Below are positions 1 to 7,069 of a stretch of DNA of 9,073 nt, piece by piece. This DNA comes from JBHELQ01 sp046262995 (GTDB lineage Bacteria; Actinomycetota; Thermoleophilia; Solirubrobacterales; Thermoleophilaceae). The notes beneath the pieces are model-generated. The model saw only the letters and a program-made list of their open reading frames with translations. It was not told where the DNA came from and ran no database searches. Positions within the stretch are counted from its first letter, which is position 1. Each line of letters starts with the position of its first letter. The DNA is taken from contig JBHELQ010000082.1 in assembly GCA_046262995.1 (NCBI GenBank), forward strand, positions 1 to 9,073. The letters run 5' to 3'. The position numbers and the translations under genes are program-made.

Positions 1-615
1 ATCACGGTCGGGCAGGGCGCGGGCGCGCGCGTCGTGACCCTGGAGCTCCCCGCGTTCACCCTGGTGGGGGCGACCACGCGGACCGGCCTCCTGACGACGC
101 CGCTGCGCGATCGCTTCGGCGTGGTCCACCGCCTGGAGCTCTACGACCCGGCCGAGCTCGCGAGGATCGTGCGGCGCTCGGCAGGGATCCTCGAGATCGA
201 GGTCGACACGGCCGGCGCGGAGGCGATCGCCGGGCGCTCGCGCGGCACTCCGCGGGTGGCGAACCGGCTGCTCAAGCGGGTGCGGGACTTCGCCGAGGTG
301 CGGGGCGCGGGGCGGATCGACGCGGCCGTCGCCGCGGAGGCCCTCGACCTGCTGGAGGTGGACGCCGCGGGCCTCGATCGGCTCGACCGCGGGATCCTGG
401 GGGCCATCTGCCGCAAGTTCGGCGGCGGCCCCGTCGGCCTCTCGACCCTGGCCGTGGCGGTCGGGGAGGAGCCGGACACGATCGAGGACGTCTACGAGCC
501 CTACCTGCTCCAGCAGGGCCTCCTGATGCGCACCCCGCGCGGCCGCGTGGCCACCGACGCCGCGTTCGAGCATCTGGGGCTGGAGCGAGCGCGAGTCCCG
601 GAGAGCCTGTTCTAA
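1..615 (+). CDS. ruvB: RuvB Holliday-junction branch-migration ATPase, C-terminal part (5' end outside window)
   Basis: RuvB is the hexameric AAA+ motor that, with RuvA, drives branch migration of Holliday junctions for RuvC cleavage. The frame is open from base 1, giving 204 visible residues. The Walker A and B motifs lie upstream of the window. Seen here: the sensor-1/arginine-finger block GATTRTGLLTTPLRDRFG (residues 23-40 of the visible part), the sensor-2 stretch RSRGTPRVANRLLKRVRDFA in the lid domain, and the C-terminal DNA-binding winged helix, with FGGGPVGLSTLA, an IEDVYEPYLLQQGL segment and GRVATDAAFEHLGL. These match the family closely, and the end is typical, with no extension. The stop TAA (613-615) is 11 bp before the next gene, so co-transcription with it is likely. 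An internal GTG at 34 opens a shorter reading but is clearly mid-protein. Identification is secure; only the N-terminal half is missing, because of the window edge. Confidence 0.97.
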   Translation: MTVGQGAGARVVTLELPAFTLVGATTRTGLLTTPLRDRFGVVHRLELYDPAELARIVRRSAGILEIEVDTAGAEAIAGRSRGTPRVANRLLKRVRDFAEVRGAGRIDAAVAAEALDLLEVDAAGLDRLDRGILGAICRKFGGGPVGLSTLAVAVGEEPDTIEDVYEPYLLQQGLLMRTPRGRVATDAAFEHLGLERARVPESLF

Positions 616-618
616 CCT
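613..618 (+). promoter_or_regulatory. Possible -10 box (TAACCT) for a leaderless start of the zinc-ribbon/PAS gene
   Basis: TAACCT fits the actinobacterial -10 pattern TAnnnT and ends 8 bp before the ATG at 627, which would put the transcript start at or next to the start codon. No convincing Shine-Dalgarno precedes this ATG. Against it, the first three bases are the ruvB stop codon, so half of the match comes free, and no TTG-type -35 is visible about 17 bp upstream. Weak on its own; it gains some weight from the similar TAAACT before rel. Confidence 0.3.
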
Positions 619-626
619 CCGGGACG

Positions 627-1070
627 ATGCCGATCTTCATCTGCCCGCAGTGCGGGAACCGCAGCGTTTCGCCGGAGCGGACGGCCGGCTTCCAGAACCG
701 CGCGCGCTCGTGCAGCAAGTGCGGCTTCGGCTTCCTGTTCGAGCTGCTGGACGACTACTACCCGGCGCCCAACGCCGCGTTCTTCCTGCTCGACCAGCAG
801 GCGCGCCTGATTGGCGCCGGGCGCGGCGCCCGCGAGCTGACCGGGCTGGGGGACCTCGAGGTCATGGGCCGCTCGGTCAAGGAGGTCCTGGGGCTCGAGT
901 TCGAGTCGGGCCAGGACCACATCGGCACCGCGCTGGAGTGGGGCGTGCGAGTGCTCGACAAGGTCGTCACCGTCCACGCCGAGGGCGACCGGCCGGAGGC
1001 TGCGAAAGCAGACATCTTCCCGGCCTACGACGACGACGGCGGCCTGCTCCTCGTCCTGACACCCGAGTAG
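627..1070 (+). CDS. Zinc-ribbon plus PAS-like domain protein, function unknown
   Basis: A 147-aa cytoplasmic protein with no signal peptide or membrane segment. Residues 6-10 (CPQCG) and 29-33 (CSKCG) form two CxxCG knuckles 19 residues apart, the layout of a zinc ribbon. From about residue 38 to the end the sequence looks like a PAS fold: YYPAPNAAFFLLDQQARLIG reads as the first PAS strands, followed by GARELTGLGDLEVMGRSVKE, the usual helix and 'vmGrs' turn, and a C-terminal strand pair (GGLLLVLTPE). PAS domains bind small ligands or mediate dimerisation; which applies here cannot be seen. No kinase, GGDEF or helix-turn-helix output domain is attached, so signal output would have to go through a partner or the zinc ribbon. 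The gene starts 11 bp after ruvB and ends 4 bp before secDF, the position yajC has in many relatives, but it has no resemblance to YajC. The ATG at 627 is the only sensible start, because it keeps the first cysteine pair. The domain reading is by eye; the zinc ribbon is firmer than the PAS call. Confidence 0.85.
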   Translation: MPIFICPQCGNRSVSPERTAGFQNRARSCSKCGFGFLFELLDDYYPAPNAAFFLLDQQARLIGAGRGARELTGLGDLEVMGRSVKEVLGLEFESGQDHIGTALEWGVRVLDKVVTVHAEGDRPEAAKADIFPAYDDDGGLLLVLTPE

Positions 1071-1074
1071 GCGC

Positions 1075-4000
1075 GTGACCTCCCGCACCCGCAACCTCAG
1101 CATCCTCGGCTTCGTCGTCCTGCTGCTCCTGGCGGCGGCGGCCCTGATCGTGCCCGTCCACTGGCCGCTCCTTGGCAAGACGGAGAAGCCCACGCGGCTC
1201 GGCCTGGACCTGAAGGGCGGGGTGGAGCTCGTCTACGAGGGCCGCCCGACGCCCAAGGTCCCGAAGGTGACCCCGCAGGCGATCGACGACGCGATCACGA
1301 CGATCCGCAAGCGGACCGACGCTCTGGGCGTCTCCGAGCCGGAGATCCAGCGCGCGGGCGCGAATCAGATCTCCATCGGGCTGCCCGCCGTGAAGAACGC
1401 CCGGCGGGCGATCAAGCAGGTCGGCACCACCGCCCAGCTCCAGTTCTACGACTGGGAGCCGAACGTGCTGGGCTCGCGCGGCCCCGGGGCCCCGTACGCC
1501 GGCGCGCACGCGCTGTACGAGGCGGTTCAGGTCGCGTCGAAGCAGAAGCCGCGCGCCGAGGCCACGGACATCCCGCCCGACGAGCCCACCAAGGCGGTGG
1601 AGCGGCGCTTCCACGGCGACCGGAAGCAGATCGAGGCCTACTACGACCGGAAGAACGACACCGCCACCGACAAGTACTACCTGTTCACGTCCGACCAGCG
1701 GCTGCGCAAGGGACCCGAGCCGAGCTGCTCCGAGCTGCTCTCCGACTACGAGCCCAGGCCGGGCCCGGCGCAGCACTACGCCAAGGGCACCGAGTGCGCG
1801 CCGCAGCTCAAGGCCCTGGGCCGCGCGGGGCCGGCCGCCGGCGGAACCGTGCTCAAGGTCCCGCAGGGCGTCCTGGTCGTCGAGGCCGACCGCCAGCCCC
1901 ACCAGCCGGCGGGGGTCAGGAGCTACTACGTGATCGAGGACGACTCGGAGCTCTCCGGATCGGACATCAAGAACCCCGAGCAGAGCTACGACCAGCAGAG
2001 CAACGCGCCGATCGTGACGATGCAGTTCACCGGCAAGGGCCGCAAGGCCTTCGCCCGGGCCACGAAGCGCGAGGCGGAGCGCGGCTCGCGGATCATCCTG
2101 CCGCCGAACACCCCGCGCGAGCAGGCCTTCCAGCGCTTCGCCATCACGCTCGACAACAAGGTCATCTCGCTGGCCACCACGGATTTCGTCGAGAACCCCG
2201 AGGGGATCGACGGCCGCACCGGCGTCCAGATCGAGAACATAGGCACGCTCCAGGAGGTCCAGGACCTGGCCGAGCAGCTGCGCATCGGCGCGCTGCCGAT
2301 CAACCTGAAGCTGATCTCCCAGACCCAGGTCTCGGCCACGCTTGGAAAGCAGGCGCTCCATCAGGGGCTGATCGCGGGCCTGGTCGGGCTCGGGCTGACG
2401 ATCCTGTTCCTGCTGCTCTTCTACCGGGTGTTGGGCGGGGTGGCAACGCTGGCGCTCCTGATCTACGCCTTCCTGCTGTTCGCCCTCGTCAAGCTGATCC
2501 CGATCACGCTCACGCTGCCTGGCATCGCGGGGCTGGTTCTGACCCTGGCGGTGGCGGCCGACGCCAACATCGTCATGTACGAGCGGATCAAGGAGGAGGT
2601 CCGGGCAGGGCGCTCCATCCCTGCCGCCATCTCCGGCGGCTATAGCAAGGCGCTGCGGACGATCATCGACGCGAACGTGGTCACGATCGGGGTCGCGTTC
2701 ATCCTGTTCACGCTCGCCACGGCGGGCGTCAAGGGTTTCGCCTTCACCCTCGGAATCGGAACGCTGGTCTCGCTGTTCACGGCTGTGCTCGCCACCTCCG
2801 CGGTGCTCGGCGCGATGTCACGCTCGCGGCTGCTCGCCCGGCCGAGCGCGCTAGGCGTCGGCAAGCGCCAGCGCGGGCGCTGGCGCTTCGACTTCATGGG
2901 CCGTTCGAAGTGGTTCTTCTCGATGTCTGGCGCGATCCTCGTGGCGGGTGCCCTGGCGATCGCCGGCCTCGGCATCAACTTCGGGATCGACTTCGAGTCC
3001 GGCACCAGGATCACGACGCCGCTCGAGCGTCCCGCCAGCGTGCAGCAGGTCCGCGACGTGCTCTCACCGCTCGGCTACGGCGACGCCAAGATCCAGCAGA
3101 TCAACGACAAGGAGCTGGGCAGCAACGTCGTCCAGATCTCCACCCGGACGCTCCAGCCGAACAGGGTGAACGGCGTCCAGACCGCGCTCAACAAGCGCTT
3201 CGGGGTGCGCGTCGGGCAGTTCTCGTCGAGCTCGATCGGGCCGACCTTCGGCTCCCAGATCGCACGCACGGCGCTGATCGCGATCATCGCGTCGCTGCTC
3301 CTGATCTCGATCTACATCGGCTTCCGCTTCGAGTTCAAGTACGCGGTGCCGGTACTGATCGCCCTCGCCCACGACCTCCTGATCACGGCGGGGGTGTACG
3401 CGCTGACCGAGCGCGAGGTGTCCACCGCCACTGTCGCCGCGCTGCTCACGATCATGGGCTACTCGCTCTACGACACCGTGATCGTGTTCGACCGAATACG
3501 CGAGAACGTGCCGCGCATGCCGCGCGCCACCTTCTCCCAGATCGCGAACCGCGCGATGTCCGAGGTGCTGACCCGTTCGCTCGCCACGACCTTCTCGGCG
3601 CTGCTGCCGATCGGCGCGCTGCTCTTCTTCGGCGGCGAGACGCTGAAGGACTTCGCCTTCGCGCTGCTCGTCGGCGTGGCCTCGGGCGCCTATTCGTCGA
3701 TCTTCATAGCCACGCCGGTGCTGGTCGAGTGGAAGGAGCGCGAGCCCGTCTACATGCGCAGGCGCAGGGTGCTGCTCGAAGAGCACGGCGGCGTCGTGCC
3801 GGCCTTCGCGGAGGGCGTGATCGGCCAGGCCGAGGAGCCGGGAGACGGCTCCGCGCCGGCACCCCGTCAGCGGCGCCCGCAGCGCGCCGGGCGCAGGCGG
3901 GCCGCCACTCCACCGGTGCCCGGTCCCACACCGCCGGCCGCGCCGCCCGCCGCGCCGAGCCCGCCGGTTGCGCCTCCGGGCGGCGATGGCGCCCCCGAGC

Positions 4001-4131
4001 CCGAACCCGAGCCCGGCGGGAAAGACGGCGCGCCCCGCGAGTCGCGGACGACCAGCACCGCCGGAGCCGGCGCGGCCAAGGACAAGAAGCGGCGCAACAG
4101 GCCCAAGCGCAAGCACGGGAGGGCTCGATGA
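1075..4131 (+). CDS. secDF: Fused protein translocase subunit SecDF
   Basis: SecDF is an RND-family membrane protein that uses the proton gradient to help pull proteins out of the SecYEG channel. SecD occupies about residues 1-590 and SecF 600-890, in one 1018-aa chain with about 12 membrane segments (near 9-27, 428-450, 455-475, 483-503, 535-551, 556-580, 615-634, 730-749, 757-777, 785-806, 838-853, 858-883). Diagnostic motifs: RLGLDLKGGVELVYE (41-55), LRIGALPINLKLISQTQVSA (402-421), ADANIVMYERIKEE (495-508, Asp496), FGIDFESGT (636-644), and GYSLYDTVIVFDRIREN (795-811, Asp800) with Arg834. Asp496, Asp800 and Arg834 appear to match the proton-pathway residues of Thermus SecDF. The first extracytoplasmic domain is about 400 residues, longer than usual, with extra sequence at roughly 130-265 that carries the protein's only two cysteines (218, 241). 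Residues from about 910 on form a proline-rich then basic cytoplasmic tail. The start is GTG at 1075, 4 bp after the previous stop and just before the first membrane segment; the GAGTAGG before it is only a modest ribosome site. The stop overlaps the next gene's start (ATGA). Confidence 0.96.
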   Translation: MTSRTRNLSILGFVVLLLLAAAALIVPVHWPLLGKTEKPTRLGLDLKGGVELVYEGRPTPKVPKVTPQAIDDAITTIRKRTDALGVSEPEIQRAGANQISIGLPAVKNARRAIKQVGTTAQLQFYDWEPNVLGSRGPGAPYAGAHALYEAVQVASKQKPRAEATDIPPDEPTKAVERRFHGDRKQIEAYYDRKNDTATDKYYLFTSDQRLRKGPEPSCSELLSDYEPRPGPAQHYAKGTECAPQLKALGRAGPAAGGTVLKVPQGVLVVEADRQPHQPAGVRSYYVIEDDSELSGSDIKNPEQSYDQQSNAPIVTMQFTGKGRKAFARATKREAERGSRIILPPNTPREQAFQRFAITLDNKVISLATTDFVENPEGIDGRTGVQIENIGTLQEVQDLAEQLRIGALPINLKLISQTQVSATLGKQALHQGLIAGLVGLGLTILFLLLFYRVLGGVATLALLIYAFLLFALVKLIPITLTLPGIAGLVLTLAVAADANIVMYERIKEEVRAGRSIPAAISGGYSKALRTIIDANVVTIGVAFILFTLATAGVKGFAFTLGIGTLVSLFTAVLATSAVLGAMSRSRLLARPSALGVGKRQRGRWRFDFMGRSKWFFSMSGAILVAGALAIAGLGINFGIDFESGTRITTPLERPASVQQVRDVLSPLGYGDAKIQQINDKELGSNVVQISTRTLQPNRVNGVQTALNKRFGVRVGQFSSSSIGPTFGSQIARTALIAIIASLLLISIYIGFRFEFKYAVPVLIALAHDLLITAGVYALTEREVSTATVAALLTIMGYSLYDTVIVFDRIRENVPRMPRATFSQIANRAMSEVLTRSLATTFSALLPIGALLFFGGETLKDFAFALLVGVASGAYSSIFIATPVLVEWKEREPVYMRRRRVLLEEHGGVVPAFAEGVIGQAEEPGDGSAPAPRQRRPQRAGRRRAATPPVPGPTPPAAPPAAPSPPVAPPGGDGAPEPEPEPGGKDGAPRESRTTSTAGAGAAKDKKRRNRPKRKHGRAR

Positions 4132-4421
4132 GCCTCCTGGTCTGGATCATGATGGGCATCGCCGTCTGGCACTTCACGGTCTTCGTGCCGGACCGCTTCT
4201 GGGGCGGGATAGTCGGGGCCTTCCTCGCGGCCATCGTCGGCGGCGCCATATTCGGGTTCATCGTCAACGGCGTCACGGTCCCCGGCCGTCACGACACCGA
4301 GCTCGTGCAGGCGCTGATCGCCATCCCGGGCTCGGCCATCGGGCTCGCGCTGTCCTACCTGTACGGCTCGCGAGTGGATCGCGCGGCGGGCGTCGACCAC
4401 GGGATGACCAGGGCCGGCTAG
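4128..4421 (+). CDS. Small three-segment membrane protein, translationally coupled to secDF
   Basis: A 97-aa hydrophobic protein. Three likely membrane segments lie at residues 4-20, 25-48 and 59-79, separated by a short PDRFWGG turn and a polar VPGRHDTE loop, and a polar tail of about 17 residues follows. The glycine-rich second segment (GGIVGAFLAAIVGGAIFGF) recalls small GlsB/YeaQ/YmgE ('transglycosylase-associated') membrane proteins, which share size and a GG-rich helix. The match is loose and I would not assign that family without a profile search. ATG 4128-4130 overlaps the secDF stop 4129-4131 as ATGA, so translation is probably coupled, which suggests production in step with SecDF. 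A GGGAGGG stretch (4117-4123) about 5 bp upstream is the best Shine-Dalgarno in the window and supports this start. A role as a SecDF accessory subunit is inference from that coupling alone. No signal-peptide cleavage site or catalytic residue is recognisable. Confidence 0.85.
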   Translation: MSLLVWIMMGIAVWHFTVFVPDRFWGGIVGAFLAAIVGGAIFGFIVNGVTVPGRHDTELVQALIAIPGSAIGLALSYLYGSRVDRAAGVDHGMTRAG

Positions 4422-4448
4422 GGCGTTCCGTCGGCCCCGGCCCGCAGA

Positions 4449-6926
4449 ATGGGTCGGATGGAGTCGAAGCCGTCCCGCTGGAGCTGCGAGCCCTACGAGG
4501 TCGCGGCCGCGGCACGGCTGCACGACGAGCTCGGCGTCTCTCCGGTCGTGGCCTCCGTTCTCGCGCGTCGGGGCCTGACCGATCCGGATGCCGCGCGGGG
4601 GTTCCTGGCCGCTGCGGACCGGCACGACCCCGCCTCGCTGCCCGGGGTCCCACAGGCCGTCGAGCTGATCCTGAGGCACGTGGAACGCGGCTCGCGCATC
4701 GTGGTGCACGGCGACTACGACGTCGACGGGGTCTGCTCCACGGCGATCACGCTGCGCGCGCTGCGCTCGCTCGGTGCCGACCCGCGCTGGGAGCTGCCGA
4801 GCCGCTTCGGCGATGGCTACGGGCTCTCATGTGCCGCGGTGGAGCGCCTGGCGGCTCAGGGGACGGGCCTGCTCGTCGCTGTCGATTGCGGCATCACCGC
4901 AGTCCCGGAGGTGGCGGCCGCCCGCGCCGCCGGCATGGACGTCGTGGTGGCCGACCACCACCGTCCCGGCGCGAAGCTGCCCGAATGCGTGGTGGTCCAT
5001 CCGGCGCTGGGCGGCTACGGATGCCCCGAGCTGTGCGCGTCGGGGGTCGCCCTCAAGCTCTCAGAGGCCCTGCACGCCGCCGCCGGGCACGATCCCGGAT
5101 CGGCGGCGGAGGAGGACATGGACCTGGCCGCCCTGGGGACCGTGTGCGACCTCGTGCCGCTGCGTGGCGAGAACCGGCGGATCGTCCGGGAGGGGCTGGG
5201 CGTCCTCGGCCGCTGCCGCAGGCCGGGCGTGCGGGCGCTGATGGGCGTGGCGAGCGTCGAGCCGGCCGAGCTCGACGAGCGCGCGCTCGGCTTTCGCCTC
5301 GGCCCGCGCCTGAACGCCGCTGGGCGGATGCAGCGAGCCGATGCCGCGCTGGAGCTGCTCACGACCGAGGATCCCGAGCGCGCCGATCAGGTCGCGCGCG
5401 AGCTCGACGGCCTCAACCGCGACCGCCGGGAGGCCGAGACCCGGATGCTGTTCGAGGCGGATGCCGCCTGCGCCGTTCAGGCCCATTGCGGCGCGATGGT
5501 CGTCGCCGGCCAGGGCTGGCACCCGGGCGTGGTGGGGATCGTCGCCTCGAGGCTGGTCGAGCGCTGGCGGCGTCCCTGCGTCGTGATCGGCCTGGATGGC
5601 GCCGGCGGCAGGGGCTCGGGTCGCAGCATCTCCGCCTACGACCTGCACGCGGGGCTCTCGGCCTGCTCGGAGCATCTGGTCCGCTTCGGCGGGCACCGTG
5701 TCGCCGCCGGGCTCGAGATCGAGGCGGACAGGGTGGACTCCTTCCGGGACGCACTGGCGTGCCACGCCGCCGGCCGGCTGGCCCCCGAGGACCTGCTCGC
5801 CGTCGAGCGGATCGACGCGGTGGTGCCCGGGGACGCGCTGGGGCTCGACCTGGCGGAAGAGCTGGACCGACTGCGGCCTTTCGGCCCCGGCAACCCCCAG
5901 CCGACGCTGCTCCTGCCGGCGGCGCGCGTCGAGGGCGTGACGGGCATGGGGGAGGGGCGGAAGCACGCGCGCTTCACGGTGGTCAGCGGGGGCTCGCGGT
6001 CCCGCGCGGTCGCCTTCGGAGCCGCGCCCCGCAGCGTGAGTCGCGCGGCCGAGGCCCCGCATCACATCGCCGTCCGCCTGGAGGCGAACCGTTGGAACGG
6101 GACGGTGGAGCCCAGGCTCGTGCTGCGCGCCCTCTGTCCCACGAGCTCCGGCGAGCTGCACGTGCTCGACCGGGAGGGCGACTTCTGGGAGCGGGTGGAG
6201 CGCTCGCTCGAGCAGGACTCGCCGGTCGAGCGTCCGGCGCAGCGCGCGACGGGCCGGCTCGTGGACCGTCGCGGCGACGGCTTCGCCGGGGTGGCCGGCG
6301 ATCTCCTCACGAGCGGCGACCAGGTCCTGGTCGCGGTCGCAGACATCCCGCGTCGACGCGTCTCGCTCGAGTCGCTCATCGCGGGCCTCGTCCCCGACGG
6401 GCTGGCGGTGGCGTCGTGGAGCGCCATCGCGGCCGACCCAGGCCTGACTGCCGGCTTCGACCATCTGATCGCGCTCGACCCCCCACCCGGGGGCGCGCAG
6501 GATCCGCTGCTGCGCCGCGTTGGCCTGGGGCATCTGGCCTGGGGCCCAGCGGAGGTCGACTTCGCGCTTGCGGTGTGGCGCGGTGAGCTCGACCCCCGAG
6601 CCGCTCTGGCCGAGGTCTGGCGGGCCCTGCGCCAGGGTGAGGACGCCGACCCCGCGGCGCTGGCTGCTGCGCTGCGTGGCCCGGGGCGCTACCCGCGCCC
6701 GGCCGAATGCTGTGCACGCCTGCTTCGAATCCTGCGCGAGCTCGGGCTGGTCGAGTACAGGACCCGGGCGGACGGCGGCCCCGGCTGCACGGTTCTCGCG
6801 GCCGAGCGCACCGAGCTCGAGCGCTCGCCCACCTATCGCTCCTGCCGCGAGCGCCTCGAGGCGATCGAGCGGGCGCTCGAGCCCCGCGCCCGTGGCGCCT
6901 CGCCCGAGCTCGCGCTGCAGGCTTGA
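4449..6926 (+). CDS. recJ: Single-stranded-DNA-specific exonuclease RecJ, long form with C-terminal extension
   Basis: RecJ is the DHH-family, metal-dependent 5'-3' exonuclease acting on single-stranded DNA in recombination, mismatch and base-excision repair. All core motifs are present: HGDYDVDG (87-94), VDCGIT (145-150), ADHHRPG (168-174, the DHH triad), LGTVCDLVPL (229-238), GPRLNAAGRM (285-294), GWHPGVVGIVASR (356-368), GRGSGRS (387-393) and FGGHRVAAGLEI (413-424). These cover the metal-binding DHH domain and the DHHA1 substrate domain. RPFGPGNPQP (476-485) leads into an OB-fold running to about 560. Residues 565-825 are an extension absent from the 577-aa E. coli enzyme but comparable in extent to the 786-aa B. 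subtilis one. It contains an alpha/beta block (600-727, with FDHLIALDPPP at 670-680) and a winged-helix-like end (about 732-810). ATG 4449 is 27 bp after the previous stop; ATG 4458 is an equally possible start three codons later, and neither has a clear ribosome site. The enzyme looks intact and active. The stop is TGA at 6924. Confidence 0.96.
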   Translation: MGRMESKPSRWSCEPYEVAAAARLHDELGVSPVVASVLARRGLTDPDAARGFLAAADRHDPASLPGVPQAVELILRHVERGSRIVVHGDYDVDGVCSTAITLRALRSLGADPRWELPSRFGDGYGLSCAAVERLAAQGTGLLVAVDCGITAVPEVAAARAAGMDVVVADHHRPGAKLPECVVVHPALGGYGCPELCASGVALKLSEALHAAAGHDPGSAAEEDMDLAALGTVCDLVPLRGENRRIVREGLGVLGRCRRPGVRALMGVASVEPAELDERALGFRLGPRLNAAGRMQRADAALELLTTEDPERADQVARELDGLNRDRREAETRMLFEADAACAVQAHCGAMVVAGQGWHPGVVGIVASRLVERWRRPCVVIGLDGAGGRGSGRSISAYDLHAGLSACSEHLVRFGGHRVAAGLEIEADRVDSFRDALACHAAGRLAPEDLLAVERIDAVVPGDALGLDLAEELDRLRPFGPGNPQPTLLLPAARVEGVTGMGEGRKHARFTVVSGGSRSRAVAFGAAPRSVSRAAEAPHHIAVRLEANRWNGTVEPRLVLRALCPTSSGELHVLDREGDFWERVERSLEQDSPVERPAQRATGRLVDRRGDGFAGVAGDLLTSGDQVLVAVADIPRRRVSLESLIAGLVPDGLAVASWSAIAADPGLTAGFDHLIALDPPPGGAQDPLLRRVGLGHLAWGPAEVDFALAVWRGELDPRAALAEVWRALRQGEDADPAALAAALRGPGRYPRPAECCARLLRILRELGLVEYRTRADGGPGCTVLAAERTELERSPTYRSCRERLEAIERALEPRARGASPELALQA

Positions 6927-7069
6927 GGTGTGGAAAGATCCCGCAAGTTGGGCGGTCTTTCGCGATTGGGGAGGAGATTCCGTCCTCGTCGAGGAATACC
7001 CTGCTTAGACCGCGCAAATGAAGCTCTCGCGCGGCAGAGGGTGGAGAACGGGGAATAACCCCACTGGGT
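6927..7069 (+). other. Intergenic region with several small inverted repeats; possible structured leader
   Basis: This 143-bp gap is visibly richer in A and T than the flanking genes. Reading it as RNA, I find: AAAGATC/GGTCTTT (6934-6940 with 6954-6960, one G-U pair); GAGGA/TCCTC (6971-6975 with 6983-6987), in competition with TCCTC/GAGGA (6983-6987 with 6991-6995); CCGCGC/GCGCGG (7010-7015 with 7029-7034, 13-base loop); and GGGG/CCCC (7050-7053 with 7059-7062), in competition with ACCC/GGGT (7058-7061 with 7066-7069), directly before the ATG at 7070. Two sites with mutually exclusive pairing would suit a switch or attenuator, but stems of 4-7 bp can arise by chance in sequence this GC-rich. 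I do not recognise a known riboswitch class. No firm promoter is visible: TACCCT (6997-7002) fits TAnnnT but lacks a correctly spaced -35. Confidence 0.3.
6934..6960 (+). terminator. Weak hairpin after recJ, possible terminator
   Basis: Seven base pairs (AAAGATC with GGTCTTT, one G-U) close a 13-base loop that can add two C-G pairs. The hairpin begins 7 bp after the recJ stop and its 3' arm ends in CTTT. There is no longer T run after it and the stem is AT-rich at its base, so it is a poor intrinsic terminator by standard rules. Its place at the end of the five-gene run is the main argument. Confidence 0.25.

Noticed and set aside
967..2361. Long - strand open frame (464 codons) opposite secDF
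   Set aside because: Its product is Arg/Leu/Gly/Asp-rich with no motif, and it lies antisense to clear SecD motifs. Such frames are expected in high-GC DNA.
3976..4020. Short GAGCCC/GAACCC repetition as a DNA repeat
   Set aside because: It encodes the Glu-Pro run in the SecDF tail. It is codon-level low complexity, not an independent repeat element.
5061..6533. Long - strand open frame (490 codons) opposite recJ
   Set aside because: Low-complexity composition with no recognisable domain, and complementary to conserved RecJ codons.
3968..6586. Very long + strand open frame (872 codons) across secDF tail, the 97-aa gene and recJ
   Set aside because: The translation is almost all Arg, Gly, Ala and Pro and overlaps recJ in another frame, where all RecJ catalytic motifs are present. 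It is a GC-driven shadow.
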